A stretch of 64,000 bases of DNA from Liolophura sinensis (lineage: Eukaryota; Mollusca; Polyplacophora; Chitonida; Chitonidae): NCBI RefSeq assembly GCF_032854445.1, contig NC_088302.1, positions 39,062,191 to 39,126,190 on the forward strand, in the 5' to 3' direction. Below, one piece after another: positions 24,222-37,402 of the stretch. A model generated the notes under the pieces. The model was not told where the DNA came from. It did no database searches and saw only the letters and a program-made list of their open reading frames with translations. The translations under genes and the position numbers were made by a program. How positions within the stretch are numbered: position 1 is the first letter of the stretch; the number at the start of each line of letters is the position of its first letter.

Positions 24222-25472
24222 ACTGATGACGCGATGAATGAAAGTGAAACCACTCATGACCAACTAGACAAAGATAGTGTGCTACAAAACAGCTATGATT
24301 ACACAAGTGTAAAGCCCGCCTCCATCCATAACACCACCTCCGTCAGAATCAACGATATCGTACCATGCTGCGCCCCAGGAGAAGATAACTCTGTAATAAC
24401 CACGTCTGCCACCGAGGGAAAACAGGAGGAGCTACGGAGATTTTACCAGACGTACGACCCCACAGTTGGTCTACACACCGCTGCCGTTCTAGGAGGGATT
24501 CTTGTGATTCTTATATTGTACCTTTTCTACAAGACAAAGTGCAAGAAGGCCATTAAGAAAGGATTCAACTTAGCCTGTGATCGAATAAATGGGAAAACTT
24601 TTGAAAAGCTTGAGCAGCCAAAGACCCCCGAAATGCCTAACATCACCCGTCTGATGGCGAAAACGGGCACATGGATTAGGATAGACAGCCCCGGGGTGCT
24701 GCCCACTATGGAGGTGGATGCCCTTGAGGCCACTGCTCAGTGGGTGCAGAATCACCCCGTGGAAATTCAGAGCCTCCATGATGTCACGGGTATCATCCTC
24801 AGAATAGATACAGACCTGATTCAGGCTCACGACCTTCAAGAAAAACCTTACAGGACGTCAAGGTCGGATTTCCAACTTTCCAAAGGTCAAAAGTCGGACA
24901 GCTTAGATTCTCTCAGGAAAACCATGTTGGCCCAAAATCACATAGGTACTGAAGCGAGCAGCAAATACCTGGCTGTTCCCTCCAGTAGTGCATGGTGCAG
25001 TAACATGACTGCTCAGACCAGTTCCAGTTATCCCAATATCAAAGGGCTATACTATGCACAAGACCTCAAGACAAGCGACTATGTGTTACCACGGCGATCT
25101 CTAGATCCCTATTCTTCAAGGTCGCATAAAATTCCAATACATATATGTAATAGCGACAATATTCAAATTCACAGGACTACGTCAGACATCCTGTCTGCGA
25201 CGAGCAGCGACAGTGAAATGTCCGACAACTCAGAAATGTCCGAGGAGCCTTTGCTCCAGCATGTTACCGTGGAAACCAGTGGATGTAAACAGCAAAATCA
25301 ACAGTATTTGTGGCCAGCCAATGGATCTTGCGACAGCGACAAGCTTGGAGTGGATTACCTTGAGGTTCACCAGGTCCTCACCGACCTTGAACCTAGTGAT
25401 ACCAACGCTGGAAGTGCATCGCTGCAGACTACTGCAGAGACCATGCAAACTAGAATGGAAACGGAATTATAG
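24222..25472 (+). CDS. Terminal coding exon of an unrecognised single-pass membrane protein
   Basis: A 416-codon open stretch follows a strong acceptor (TTTCTCTCTTTACAG| at 24221) and ends in TAG at 25470-25472. Counting from ACT at 24222: residues 1-81 are polar, with Met5, N-glycosylation sequons at N6 and N37 and a CC pair at 49-50. Residues 82-103 are one transmembrane helix (VGLHTAAVLGGILVILILYL..). Lysines directly after it (KTKCKKAIKKG) put the N terminus outside and about 310 residues inside. The tail has a possible conserved block around residues 140-176 (TWIRIDSPGV.., QWVQNHP) and a Ser/Asp/Glu-rich stretch around 324-343 that resembles casein-kinase-2 sites. I do not recognise the family. 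If the gene starts here, Met5 at 24234 (GCGATGA) is the likely start; otherwise upstream exons supply the ectodomain. The ATG at 24177 lies before the acceptor and is probably intronic. Confidence 0.85.
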   Translation, partial: TDDAMNESETTHDQLDKDSVLQNSYDYTSVKPASIHNTTSVRINDIVPCCAPGEDNSVITTSATEGKQEELRRFYQTYDPTVGLHTAAVLGGILVILILYLFYKTKCKKAIKKGFNLACDRINGKTFEKLEQPKTPEMPNITRLMAKTGTWIRIDSPGVLPTMEVDALEATAQWVQNHPVEIQSLHDVTGIILRIDTDLIQAHDLQEKPYRTSRSDFQLSKGQKSDSLDSLRKTMLAQNHIGTEASSKYLAVPSSSAWCSNMTAQTSSSYPNIKGLYYAQDLKTSDYVLPRRSLDPYSSRSHKIPIHICNSDNIQIHRTTSDILSATSSDSEMSDNSEMSEEPLLQHVTVETSGCKQQNQQYLWPANGSCDSDKLGVDYLEVHQVLTDLEPSDTNAGSASLQTTAETMQTRMETEL

Positions 25473-25860
25473 CAAATGGTAGTTATAGATTTTAACAACT
25501 GTTACAAAAATGGTGTTCACTTTACCCCTACTGTGATTGTTTGAACTTTTTGATGTGTTAAGTATGTACATGTATATATGTATAAAATGAAATGCCGGAA
25601 AAGAGGACCTGAACAATTTGTGTGTATTCATCGTTATCGACAACAGTGTTTTATTATAGAAGCCAGACGACATGTGAGTGCTTGCACATCTTTGTACACC
25701 TGTATAATTACCAGGTGCATTCTTCAGGGTACAAGGAATGTTCACTTCACAAATACAGACCAATATGTGTATGACCAACAGATCAAATTGTCCAAACTGA
25801 AAATGACAACTGTTTCAGTCTTTTTCATGGGACCCTGTTTAGCTGCCATTCACACATCTT

Positions 25861-25866
25861 AATAAA
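25861..25866 (+). terminator. Polyadenylation signal AATAAA
   Basis: An exact AATAAA lies 389 bases after the TAG of the membrane-protein exon on the same strand. I noticed no earlier exact AATAAA after the stop. It gives a 3' UTR of about 0.4 kb. Confidence 0.6.
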
Positions 25867-27049
25867 TTAACTGCTGTCTTACTAAATCCTTACTTAACTG
25901 GGGACCTTTCCTGCCTAATGTAATTCAGGTCCAAGCTCCATAGTGTATTTTTCATTCCAGCCTTTGCGCTAGCTGACATCTTGTGAACAATTGGTAGTGT
26001 AATACTCATAAATTATAAGAGAGCAGTCAGGTCAACCCAACTTGGGTCTGGTCATCATACCTTACACATGAAAGGTCATCAATTTCCCATTAAATGGATA
26101 ATGCAAATCAATTTAGTCTGATCTGTATGATAATAAATGTTGCTGAAAAAATATTCACTAAAATCCTGGTTTAGATTATAGTTTAGTGAGTTAAATTATC
26201 AAGATGATCTCTGTGATGTCCACTGTTAGAATCCCAGAATCTGCAAAATTTCATATCTGCTTGCGGCATCCACGAAGTTACAAGATATCAACAGTAACGA
26301 CCACACAAAGTAATTTTTCCACCTGTTTCTACAAGTCTAATCTGTTATGTATTTTCAGAGTTAATAAATTAGAAATTTGAATACGATAGTTTCTAATCTA
26401 ATACAAACAAATTATCAAGTTGCATAAATTTTATCAAAAGCTAGCCTTTACTTTCTATAGCCTATATATAAATTGAGGCTGCATTCCTGCATAATGGACT
26501 ACACTGGTGACAAAAAAAGCCCTTACAGAACAGCTAGGATAATACTACAGGGTTAAATGGGTTAGAAATGTCTAGTTTTCACATGCACCATAACACCATA
26601 TAGAATGACAAATGTGGAAATGAATGTGTTGTACCTATCACAGCAGTGAAAAATTAGTTATTTACTGTATGTTTATATAATACCCACGTGCTAATCATGT
26701 CCTCAAAACAAGCACATTATGAATTTGAGGGGGGGGGGGGAGTGGACATGACCTTCATATTGTTTATGTATTAAGAAGTATTACAACATAATACCATTAC
26801 TTTGATTCTATGGTCAAATCTACCTGATATCTGGAACTATGAATTCCCTTCCCAACTCAAAAAGCAATAAAAATACATTGTACTCAAAATTTCCAATTTA
26901 AGTACATGTGGAAATAGAGATTCCTTGTGCAATACACACGGCCATTGTATTTATACATTGTACATGGGTACATGAAATCTCAAACTCACACAGTGTATGT
27001 AGCTGGATTACTCAACCTTTTTGTGTATGAAAGAGCATTTTGGATAAAA

Positions 27050-27200
27050 AAAAAACTATATTGGTTGGATTGGCCAATTTCAGGGCTTCACAAAACTTAT
27101 AATTTTATCAGTCTACACAGAGTAATGCCTTCAGAGTACGCTTGAATAAACTCCTCGCAAACATGCGAAAAAGATGAAGAGCTGCAGTAATATCATTATT
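27050..27200 (-). repeat. Dispersed repeat family R2, copy 3 (inverted)
   Basis: Its reverse complement contains TTTATTCAAGCGTACTCTGAAGGCATTACTCTG and AAGCCCTGAAATTGGCC, closely matching copy 1. One segment overlaps the short frame near 26927-27145, which is therefore not a gene. Confidence 0.65.
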
Positions 27201-28157
27201 CTCACTGTTTGACCACATTCAAGTTTGGCATATTTTTCAAAGTATGTTTCAAAGATATAGAGTCACAAAAAAATGTATGTGTTCGGCAAATTTGTTAAAG
27301 CATTCAACTATTACATATCCCCCTAAACCATGCAATGAGGTTTTCAGAACCTCTGCACATGCATGCCAGCACAAGACTCCCTGACTACCGGTACCAACAT
27401 GGCGCTCACACAGATTTAAGAATGCAATTTACCCTATTCAATGCATCCTTCTTACTTTTATAAACACCTTGCTGATTAATTAGTTCTATGGCAGCTCTTG
27501 GCTGGTAAGATATATGGCAAAGCCAATTTAATAATAGACATCTACTGGCGTTGTTCATTAATTAACTTACAAGGAACTATGTTAATCAAGAATACCTGAC
27601 AGCAAATTTGCAAATGAACACATTTATAGGCCTTCTTGATCGACGTAATTGCAACCATGAACTCAATCCCGAGGTTCATTTAAGACCAGATCCACACCCA
27701 AATACTACAGTAATTCACATGCGTCATCAGAAACGTCAGTTCCAAACATCTATAAAAGCCAGGTGTCATGGCACCTTTCTATTAAAACCGAGGTATACAC
27801 ATCTCCTTTCATCATAATAACACGCTTCATTTCAACAAGCTATTCAATATGACATGGTCAAAATTTTGAAAAAAGTTCATTCATATCTCTACATACTGTA
27901 TTTCACCAAAAGTTTAGCACTTTCAAGGGACACATTTTGTTTAATCCTGATATATTCATCCACCTTATAAGGTTATTTTTTTGTGAAGTTTGATCAAGTT
28001 CCTATCAGAAGTGTTCATATTAAAAGTATCGCTTCAAGGCCTTTATGAACTTCTGAAAGTGCATTTCTACATACCAAGCTTTAGGAAAAATACAGTGTTT
28101 TCAAAATTTCTGTAAAAAAAAACATCATGATTATTCAGTGAAAGCCATGATATTATA

Positions 28158-28829
28158 CAGATTTGGTTTATGATACATACCCAGATTTGGTTTATGGTGC
28201 ATACCCAGATTTGGTTTATGATACATACCCAGGTTTGACTTATGGTACATACCCAGATTTGGTTTATGATACATACCCAGGTTTGGTTTATGGTGCATAC
28301 CCAGATTTGGTTTATGATACATACCCAGATTTGGTTTATGGTGCATACCCAGATTTGGTTTATGATACATACCCAGATTTGACTTATGGTACATACCCAG
28401 ATTTGGTTTATGGTGCATACCCAGATTTGGTTTATGATACATACCCAGATTTGACTTATGGTACATACCCAGATTTGGTTTATGATACATACCCAGATTT
28501 GGTTTATGGTGCATACCCAGATTTGGTTTAAGGTGCATACCCAGATTTGGTTTATGATACATACCCAGATTTGGTTTATGGTGCATACCCAGATTTGGTT
28601 TATGATACATACCCAGATTTGACTTATGGTACATACCCAGATTTGGTTTATGATACATACCCAGATTTGGTTTATGATACATACCCAGATTTGGTTTATG
28701 GTGCATACCCAGATTTGGTTTATGATACATACCCAGATTTGGTTTATGGTACATACCCAGATTTGGTTTATGGTAAATACACAGATTTGGTTTATGGTAA
28801 ATACACAGATTTGGTTTATGGTACATACA
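28158..28829. repeat. 24-bp minisatellite, 28 copies, open in frames on both strands
   Basis: The unit CAGATTTGGTTTATGATACA plus TACC repeats 28 times, with GATACA, GGTGCA and GGTACA variants alternating in a higher-order pattern. Because 24 is a multiple of three, both strands stay open: minus reads the octapeptide MYHKPNLG with H/Y and S/P variants for 231 codons, and plus reads YDTYPDLV/YGAYPDLV. The last two units carry AAATACACA. One plus frame is broken at 28529-28531 (TAA). Confidence 0.96.
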
Positions 28830-31800
28830 GTGTTTTAATGAGGGAGGGGTTTATGTGTACCTTTCCACCCAAACACACTGACAAGTTTCATGCAATACAC
28901 CACTATTATATACCTACTATATGAAAATTAAACTTTTGTTAGACACATACCTTCCAGTAATTATGCAACAGGTAAACTTCTTGAATCTTAAATATCTCTT
29001 TCCACCTGGAAATATGTATGCTGATAAAGTTTGTACAATGGTACAAATACAAAAATACCATCCACCAAAACTTCATGATCTTGAACTTTTGTCTGACACA
29101 TCTAACGTCACCTTCTCAAATCAATAAAATTTAGAAGATGCTTGCATATTCTGATGAGTTTAAAATAGTGATACAATTTTATAGAAACCCAACAGATGTT
29201 CTTGGAATCTCACCAACTGTACATAATTTCCAAACCCAAATTTCTAGATCAAGTGTAAGCAACTTACCTGGCAATCCAGTCTAATTAAGATTTCTCCCTT
29301 GTTATCGTCCCCAAATATGTCAACACAGCTTAATTTCCATGCTTTCGAACCAGCTTTCCCATTTACTGTCAACATACAAATTATGGTCTATAAATATATA
29401 TAACAACAATACAAAGGCCTCTCACATGACTTGGAGCAAAAAAAGAACACAACAACAACACAAGCTGAAAGCCATTTTTGTGACATGTAGCCATTGCTGA
29501 TAGAAACGCAGCATGTGAAACAGAGTACGAACATCAAATTCGTATAATTTGTTCCTGTTTCATTCAACAAGTGTCACTCCATGGACATTAAGATACTGAT
29601 AGAAATGGTATGAATTCAAATGCAAATAGTAACATGCATCCCTGGCCATTTATTACTCTCAAAATCTTACCACTATAAAGTATATTTTTCCCATTTAATG
29701 CAAGTATTTTTCTAGATACATTCTCTCTCTCTCTTAATGATACCTCCCAGATTATATTTATAGCCAGCATGTGCCTTGTTGTTCAATAACAAGTTTAATA
29801 TAAGCTATAATAAATGAAGTAAAATTTTGCCTGTGAAAAGTTGCCCATTTAGCTGGATTCTGAGAACTCAATTGATCTTAGAAAGGTGTTTCATAGTTTC
29901 TAAGGTTGGCAGGATGATGTCATACATGGATAGTGCAAGTTTGGCACCAAAAGTAATTTTGCAGAACATTTTACTGAAAAATGCAATTTTTGGGCAAAGT
30001 TTTATGTCATTTACGGTAACAGATATAAATACAGATAATAATACATGTAGATGTCTTACTATTTGATATTGGCCACCTAAGACTTCACATTGCTTAACAA
30101 AATAATTGTGTAGTTTTCACAACTCCTTTATTTCTTCTGTCTCCAGTTCTGAATACGTAAAAATATATGTGTACAACTACACCATATAATCTGTATGCAC
30201 TTGTGTGCATCATTGTGCACCGACTGATAAAGAAAACAGTTGTTCTGCAAGTTTTGCAAGTTTCTTCAGTTACTACAAATACAGCTGGAGATTGTGAAGA
30301 ACTTTCTATCAAGAGATGAACATTTTTCTACATCAAAGAAAGCAACTTGCCAGCTAATAGAAAGCCAGTGGTTCACCTGTAGGATTTTCTGGTTAGCTAA
30401 CCGTCATACCAATTTCCACACCTTCTCACACACTCAGCAGATAATGGTGTGGTGTGGTGAACATAAGTAAAATATGACTGGCCTGCTACAAGTGTGCTTC
30501 TGGTGGGTTAGTGGCATGCTCCTGAGAATCGCTACCCTGTTTATTTTAGTCTTAACACTAACATATCTTGTTTGACTTTCAAGTATTCGCATATTCACAT
30601 TCAAGAAACAGTTAAGCCCACTATGGACATTGTTAAGCTTCGAACTGATGCATTCACACAGGATTCAAAATTCCCAAGCTGGTCTCTGATTTAGTTATCT
30701 GGCAGAAATTGTAGATATAGAGGCTCTATTCCTTAGCCCTGTTACCTACTTCACTTCAGAGTAATGCATTTCACAAGAGGGTGAAATCTGTTTCGTTGGA
30801 AGTTCTCACAGATTCAAGAACAGCCACTTTTGTTCCATCATGAAACCGTTCAAATCATGAAGAGGTTGTCTATGTTTGTCCAGTGATTTGAGCCTCTATG
30901 CAGGGACCAAGCTTCCACATTTGGGCTTTCTTGTCTGGGTTTTCAATTCAGATTCTCATGCAGTGATTGGTTAGAGTAAACTCGCTACACTGCAGGGTAT
31001 GATTTAGCATGTCTGTGATGAATTAGCTTCTTCTAGTTACCCTTCATTATCTTTGGAATAAGACTGTTGGTGATTCCTTCATCTGTTTTAAGGTATTCTA
31101 TTCCTTTCTTGTAAAGGGATTGTGTTTGTAATTTTGTATTTTGTTGGATAATTGGCATTATTAATTTCTGGACTTGTATTATAGTGTAGTGTACTTAGTA
31201 ATTGGTTGTCCAGCGTGCATTCCATGATAGAAATACTCTTTATCAGTTTAGCTTTCTAAATTTTTATTCATTTTTTTTTCTTCTCATTATTCATCAGTCA
31301 TCTTCTGGAAAAGCAAAATAGACCACTGGGCTAATTCAGAACCATAAAAAAATATGTATTTCGACTATGAAAGGACAAAACATAACAGACTCTGCAGATG
31401 ATATGGAAAAAATAATGCAACGTAAACAAGGGCAGACTCCACAAAGCCATTTCTGACTTCAGTCAAAATTTGAAACCTCTTCACAATGATGCTTAGTTTT
31501 TTGTAGTGGAAATTGAAATTTGGACACCTTTGTCTTACAATAATATTCATGGGGTGAACAAAATGTTTATTTCTAAAACCAAAAAAAGAGCTTTAAGATC
31601 ACATTATCAATTTTGGCCTAAGTCAGAAATGGCTTTGAGGAATTGGCCCCAGATCAAAGTACATTTATTATGAACTGTATGTGTTTATGTGCATGTATTA
31701 CTCACAGGTATTTAGTTTCCATACCTATAGTCAGACACATGGATATTATCTAATATTATATTTTCAGCTGACAATTACCAATAATTCATATCATATATGA

Positions 31801-34800
31801 CAAGACACAGTATCATGTATCAAAGAGTACCTGAGTAGGCAGTCATATACAATATTACATCCACAGATTATGGTATATACTGATATATATAGATATATGT
31901 ATGTATGTATATGTAACGAAATCAAATAATCCATATACCTGTAATAGGATATGAAAGGTAGCAGTGGATGTATATTCATGATATTAACACTCGCTCAACT
32001 GAATCCATATCATTTGTAAATCTTATTTTGATCATGACAGATATATGATGTAAGCATTGTTCTGATCTCCTACTTAACTGTATATTAATTATGACAAAAG
32101 CAATAAACTGCATCTGTTAAAACATTTTGTTTTCAATATATATGATAAAGGTGTATTTATAGTTTGTATGTTTGTTGATATGATAGCTAGACGTTAAAGG
32201 TCCCAAAGTGGTGTGGCAGTTCTGACAGTATCACAGGTATGGTACAACAGGCCATACTTAAACATTTGTTATTACCTCACCCAGATATATCCACCAGATC
32301 GATTATTACCCTTTGTGTTTGTGATTCCATCCAAGTAGAAATTCATTCAGAAGTGACAATTTTTTCATACCCTAATATAATCAATCCTCACATTTCACCA
32401 AAGCTGTTGCTAAAGACAAATACAAGGTAAAGTGCTGGCCAGCCCATTGCAATCTTTATATAGGGCAAATTACAAGTCAACTATTAAGCTAAGACAGGTA
32501 TATAGGCCTAGACACATACATATAGTTATATATAGACCCATTTAAATCTATATGCGGTAAAACTGGTAAACAAAAATATATATAAAGGCCATTTGTTGTT
32601 TGCCTAGATGTCAGATTTACATGATGATGTCGACAAATTATTCAGCAAGTCTCACAATAAACCTCATAATTCACAATGTATCATGTTTTCTTAATAAAAA
32701 CAGTGGTAATTCATGTAGTTTAAAACTGACTGGGCACATTGGTATCTATTTCAGCGAAAATGATGTATACTCCAAGGAGGGATATTGAGTAACACAACAG
32801 TGCTCCAGACCGGGTCCCATTCTGTCATCAGAAAAGTCATTTCCCCAAAAATCATATTGGCACAAAAATGAAATGTAATTTTCTCTATTGTTTCATCCTG
32901 AAATTGATTTCCTCTGTAGGAACCCATTTCTGTCCAAGCTGTGCAGTTCTTCCCAATTGGACATCATTACAATCTTGTCAACGGAAAACATGTTTTTCCG
33001 ATTTTATGTATTGCCTGCTGAACGTATTTTCCTGGATGAAATAAGGACTCCAGGTTCTGCACAAAGGCTTGGTTAAGAAGCTTGACAAACACATTAACTG
33101 CATTTTATCTAAAGTGTGGAATGTAAAAAATACACGATCTGAAACACTTAAATGCCTCAAAATGACCCTTATGATCCCAGCACATAAGTTTTTCCGATAT
33201 CAAATTTGAGTGACCCAATATTACAGGTGAATGAATCGATCAGAATTCAGTAACGTGTCATTTTGAAAGATGTTAAAACTTCAGGGGCCATACCACACAC
33301 ACTTTAATAGCTTTTGTGCCAGGTGCATGTTTAGTTATGAAGCACAAAATTCTACTGGTTTAATTACTGCATGTACTCTGATCATAAGCCTGTGTAATCA
33401 GTTACGAGTGCGATAGACACATCGGACGGTTACTGAGTAGACAGAGTATAGAGGAATGTCTGCAAGTTATGAAATAAATGTATATACAGGTGTATAAGAT
33501 TTATATATGTAGGGTAAATGACCTAAAATGGCATCCATAACTAAGTTGCTCATTTTCCCGGAGTTCTATTGATCATAGAAATGTGTTTTAAAGATTGCTA
33601 GAAAGCGAATAATATTTTATGATTTATTTCCCTCTAAAAATGTACATTTTGGGGCGAGATTTTAGGTTATTTACATATATAGGTAGACCTCTGCTGTACA
33701 TGTATATAAAGCACATCCACACTGGCCAGTGGCTATATAAAGGTATATCCACTAAGTGTTTACCTGTGCAGCAATCTGGCCTCCAGGTGAAAAAAGGCGT
33801 GGTCTGGGTTATGGTATAGGACAGCACACTTTAGGATAGAAGGTTTGTAACCATCATTGTGGAAAAACTTAAACTGAAATCAAAAATACAGGACTACAGA
33901 ACATGTAGTTCTAACACTGGGCATGCAGTATTTTTCTACATGAGGAACTGAATAAACGTTGATATCATTTAAAACTCCTTCTGTCAGTGTTCCCTTTTTT
34001 ACTTCAGCTTAAATTACAGAACTTATTTTATTTACAGTACCTGATTAATTAATGTTTAAAGTGAATGTAAAGTCTGACACTATAACATACATAGAAAAAA
34101 TGATATAGGACAGTTATCAGACATGTAAAAAATCCATGTCATTCTATCAAGTTTCGAAAGCCGAGAAGATGAAGTTCAGCATTGGGGATATGGCAATCAC
34201 GGACAATAGCTCATAGCAGCCATGTTGTAGAAGCACATAAGAACTTGGCCAATCACTAGCGCTGAAAGAGTCATGTGATAATAAACACAACAGCTCTCGA
34301 TAGCCAGTGTGGTTTCTTATGGTGGATAGATTGATATCAGTGCAATAAATTTGATTTTGCTGTTAATTCAAGTGTTAATCTGATGCATCTTGAACCACAC
34401 ATTTATGAGCAGGGAACTGAGAACAGCGAAGCCCGTGTCACAATACATACATGTTGGGCAAGAGACTTCTCAGGGTAAGCTGGCAAGAAAACCCCCTCAG
34501 GAGAGTCATTGATTGAAGAAAAAATATTGTGACTTCGCATCATTTTTCCTTAGCAAAGAAAGATTTATTACTAAAATGTCTTCCCAAAATGTGAATAAAA
34601 GTGTCTGCTCTCAATCAGAAGGTCCAGCTATTGTTGGGTAAATTCCGTGAAGTCGGTGCAGCCAGCTAGGCCTACCGCTTACTCCCATGCAAGACAAGGA
34701 CGAGCAGGATCGCTAAAACACAACACTTGTGTCCACGAACATCCCCCTGACCGAGTGCCAAACTAAACTAAACATCGGACCTTTAAACACGGAACAGAGC

Positions 34801-35029
34801 TGATACTCTTTGGTTGGGTGTTTTTGTTTATGTTTTCTCATTGTCACATTGTTTAATACCAATTATACAAAGAGAGCTCCTTGGTTTTGTGACGTCACTG
34901 TAGCTAGCTATGACATGGCAAAATGGCGTTGCCAAATGAGTGGCTAGGTACTGACTACTGTTTGCTATTTATTTTGTTGATAAGAGGTGTAGATTCAGCT
35001 TTAGTGGCTGACTTTAGGTTCACTTTCAA

Positions 35030-35340
35030 CATATGTATTTATTTATTTGACTGTTGTTTGATGCCATACTCATGGATATTTCACTTAAAATATAACGTAA
35101 GATCAGCTTCATGGATAATGGGTGAAGAAAAACAGAGTGCCCGGGAAAAAACCTCCTGCCTTTGGCAAGTTACTGACAAACTTTTCCACAGATGACGTAC
35201 AGATATGCATACCATACTGGTGGACGACATGTGGTCTTCCACAAAAATGTTGATCGCATATTGTCAGGCAAGGCCCTATGAGCAGTGAGAATCTACAAAT
35301 TCTTTGTTTATACCCAGATTTGAACACGCACTTGATATGT
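35030..35340 (-). mobile_element. SINE-like element, minus orientation
   Basis: Starts with TATTTATTTATTTGACTGTTGTTTGATGCCATACTCA, shares GCAAGTTACTGACAAACTTTTCCAC with 38362-38715 and 45025-45215, and ends in a TTTGAACACG B-box-like context. A second SINE family, distinct from 10554. Confidence 0.7.
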
Positions 35341-37156
35341 CCTAGTGATTAAAAAGCATGCAATCAATATTTTCATACTGAACATTGTTCCACTAACTCG
35401 CTGTTTAGCAGATGGAAGAAACGGGCACCGAGGTCACAAAGTGATCTTAGATTTAAGTTAACATTTTAATCATTAAATTTGGTATGTTCCTTTCTCTTAT
35501 ATGAGCTAATACTTGTTGCACAATAACGTAACCAGAATTTACATTGGCAAGCAATATTTTGACCTTGTTACATGAAAAACAACAACTATAGAGACATTTG
35601 AAATTTTGACTAAGATCGCTTCATGATCACGGAGCCTGGACATCACCTGGGGATAATCTATACAGCCCTTCTCGATCCAGGCAAGTGAGGGGCCTAACAA
35701 ACCTTCTGATAAAATAAATGATAGCTTTTTTTTTTCATTAGTTTAATCATCTGAGGATGTCAATGTTCTTGTTTCGTCTAAACACTGGAAGAACATCAAA
35801 TTGATTCATGCTCAAATGAGCCAAAAAATACTTGACTTTTCCATAGTCGATCTGCTTAGAAATTTATCTGTTTATTTTATTGGTGTTTTACACAGTATTC
35901 AAGATTCATACTCCTCACAGCGCATGTGTTGCTCTGTACTTTTCACTTTACATCACTTCCATCAATAGACAACACTGACCTTTGGAGCCTGTGAGACGCA
36001 CATAGGGTTGTTTAGGCTTATCCTCATCACTTCTCTCTATTTTATCAGCATTCATAAATAATTTTTTTTCAGGTTTGGGTTAGAATCGTGTTATACACAT
36101 TTCAGACAAAGAGAATGCATGTGTATGAAGTATTATTAGAGACAAAGGTTGAGATGGATTGTTTGTGTTTTCTGACATCACTTTCTGCCTCATCACCGTG
36201 ACCCCAGTGACTTAAGCATTGTTCAAGATTTCTGTACAAAATATGCTAGTGGTGGCAGTGATGTAAAGCAAAAGGCAGAGAGCGACACATGCGCTGTAAG
36301 GACTGTGCTTAGCAATTTTAACACATTTAGCATTTGTTTTGAAGACAAATTGTCATTTTAACACATGATCGAGATTCGGACAGTCGATATAGCATATCTT
36401 CAGAAATAACCAAGTGGTTGCGCGTTAGTGGGCAAGAAATGTTCACACAAAACACAGAAATTATCTTCGCACGAGTCATTATTATGTTGCAGTTGTTGTT
36501 GACTTTCACTTTCAACTTCTGCGGTTTCGGTCCCTACCAGTATGGCCTAACTTAATCACCTTGAAAGTGTTCTTCATGTGTAAGTTTTATGGTAGCAAAC
36601 AGCTTGCCTCGGACATTTTCGTTCTACTCATCACAACAATCAAACTGTATGCGTTTTACAGGAACGATGTGGTGTCTTTCCAACTCATCTGACTTTCCAG
36701 GTGCTCGCCATGCTTGCCGCCAACATCGAACTCGTTCGTGACCGCCAAACGGCATAAGGGAGGTAACTCTCATTTATAATTTCTTGCCCGCTGACTCCGA
36801 TTGGTTATCGGTCGTAACTATTCGTGGGGGTTAACATATTGATTCATGAATACGGCTCTCGAATTGTTAACGAAAGACAAAAAGGTTAACACAGTTCATT
36901 TATAATGAATATAATGAATAATTAAATATAATTTTACATGTATCTCTGTAAAAATATGACCCAACAGTCAAAAGAGCAGCCGGTCGAGTTGATATGTACA
37001 ATTTCTTGGTTCTACAAAATTTCCAACACTAGTTATCGAATTAAATTAGACTGACTGATTAAATGACAGATTAATTGATAGTTTGCGGAAGACGATTAAT
37101 CCATGTATCTCTAAGAAAACGGCACTACGAAAGGTGTCGATTGAGATTGATTGTCA

Positions 37157-37402
37157 TTTATTTACATGTAATTATTTCTTTGGTGTTTTACACTATACTC
37201 TTCAACACATCACATGTGCGGCGACCAGCGTCATGTTGGGAGGAAACCAGGCAGAGCCAGGAGGAAACTCACGACCATCCACAGAGAGGAAGAGGAAAAG
37301 CCAGCATGAGCTGCACTTGAACTCACGTGGACCGTATTGGTGAGAGACTCCTGGGTCATTGCGCCGCACTGGTACGCTAACCACCTTGACCACGGCGGCA
37401 GG
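37157..37402 (-). mobile_element. tRNA-headed SINE, minus orientation
   Basis: Same family as 10554-10830: GGTGTTTTACACTATACT, GGGAGGAAACCAGGCAGAGCC, ACGACCATCC, AGCCAGCATGAGCTGCACTTGAACTC and a degenerate tRNA-like end TACGCTAACCACCTTGACCACGG. Confidence 0.85.

Noticed and set aside
28131-28826. 231-codon minus frame as a real gene
   Set aside because: It is fully explained by the 24-bp tandem array; no signal peptide, splice sites or non-repetitive coding part.
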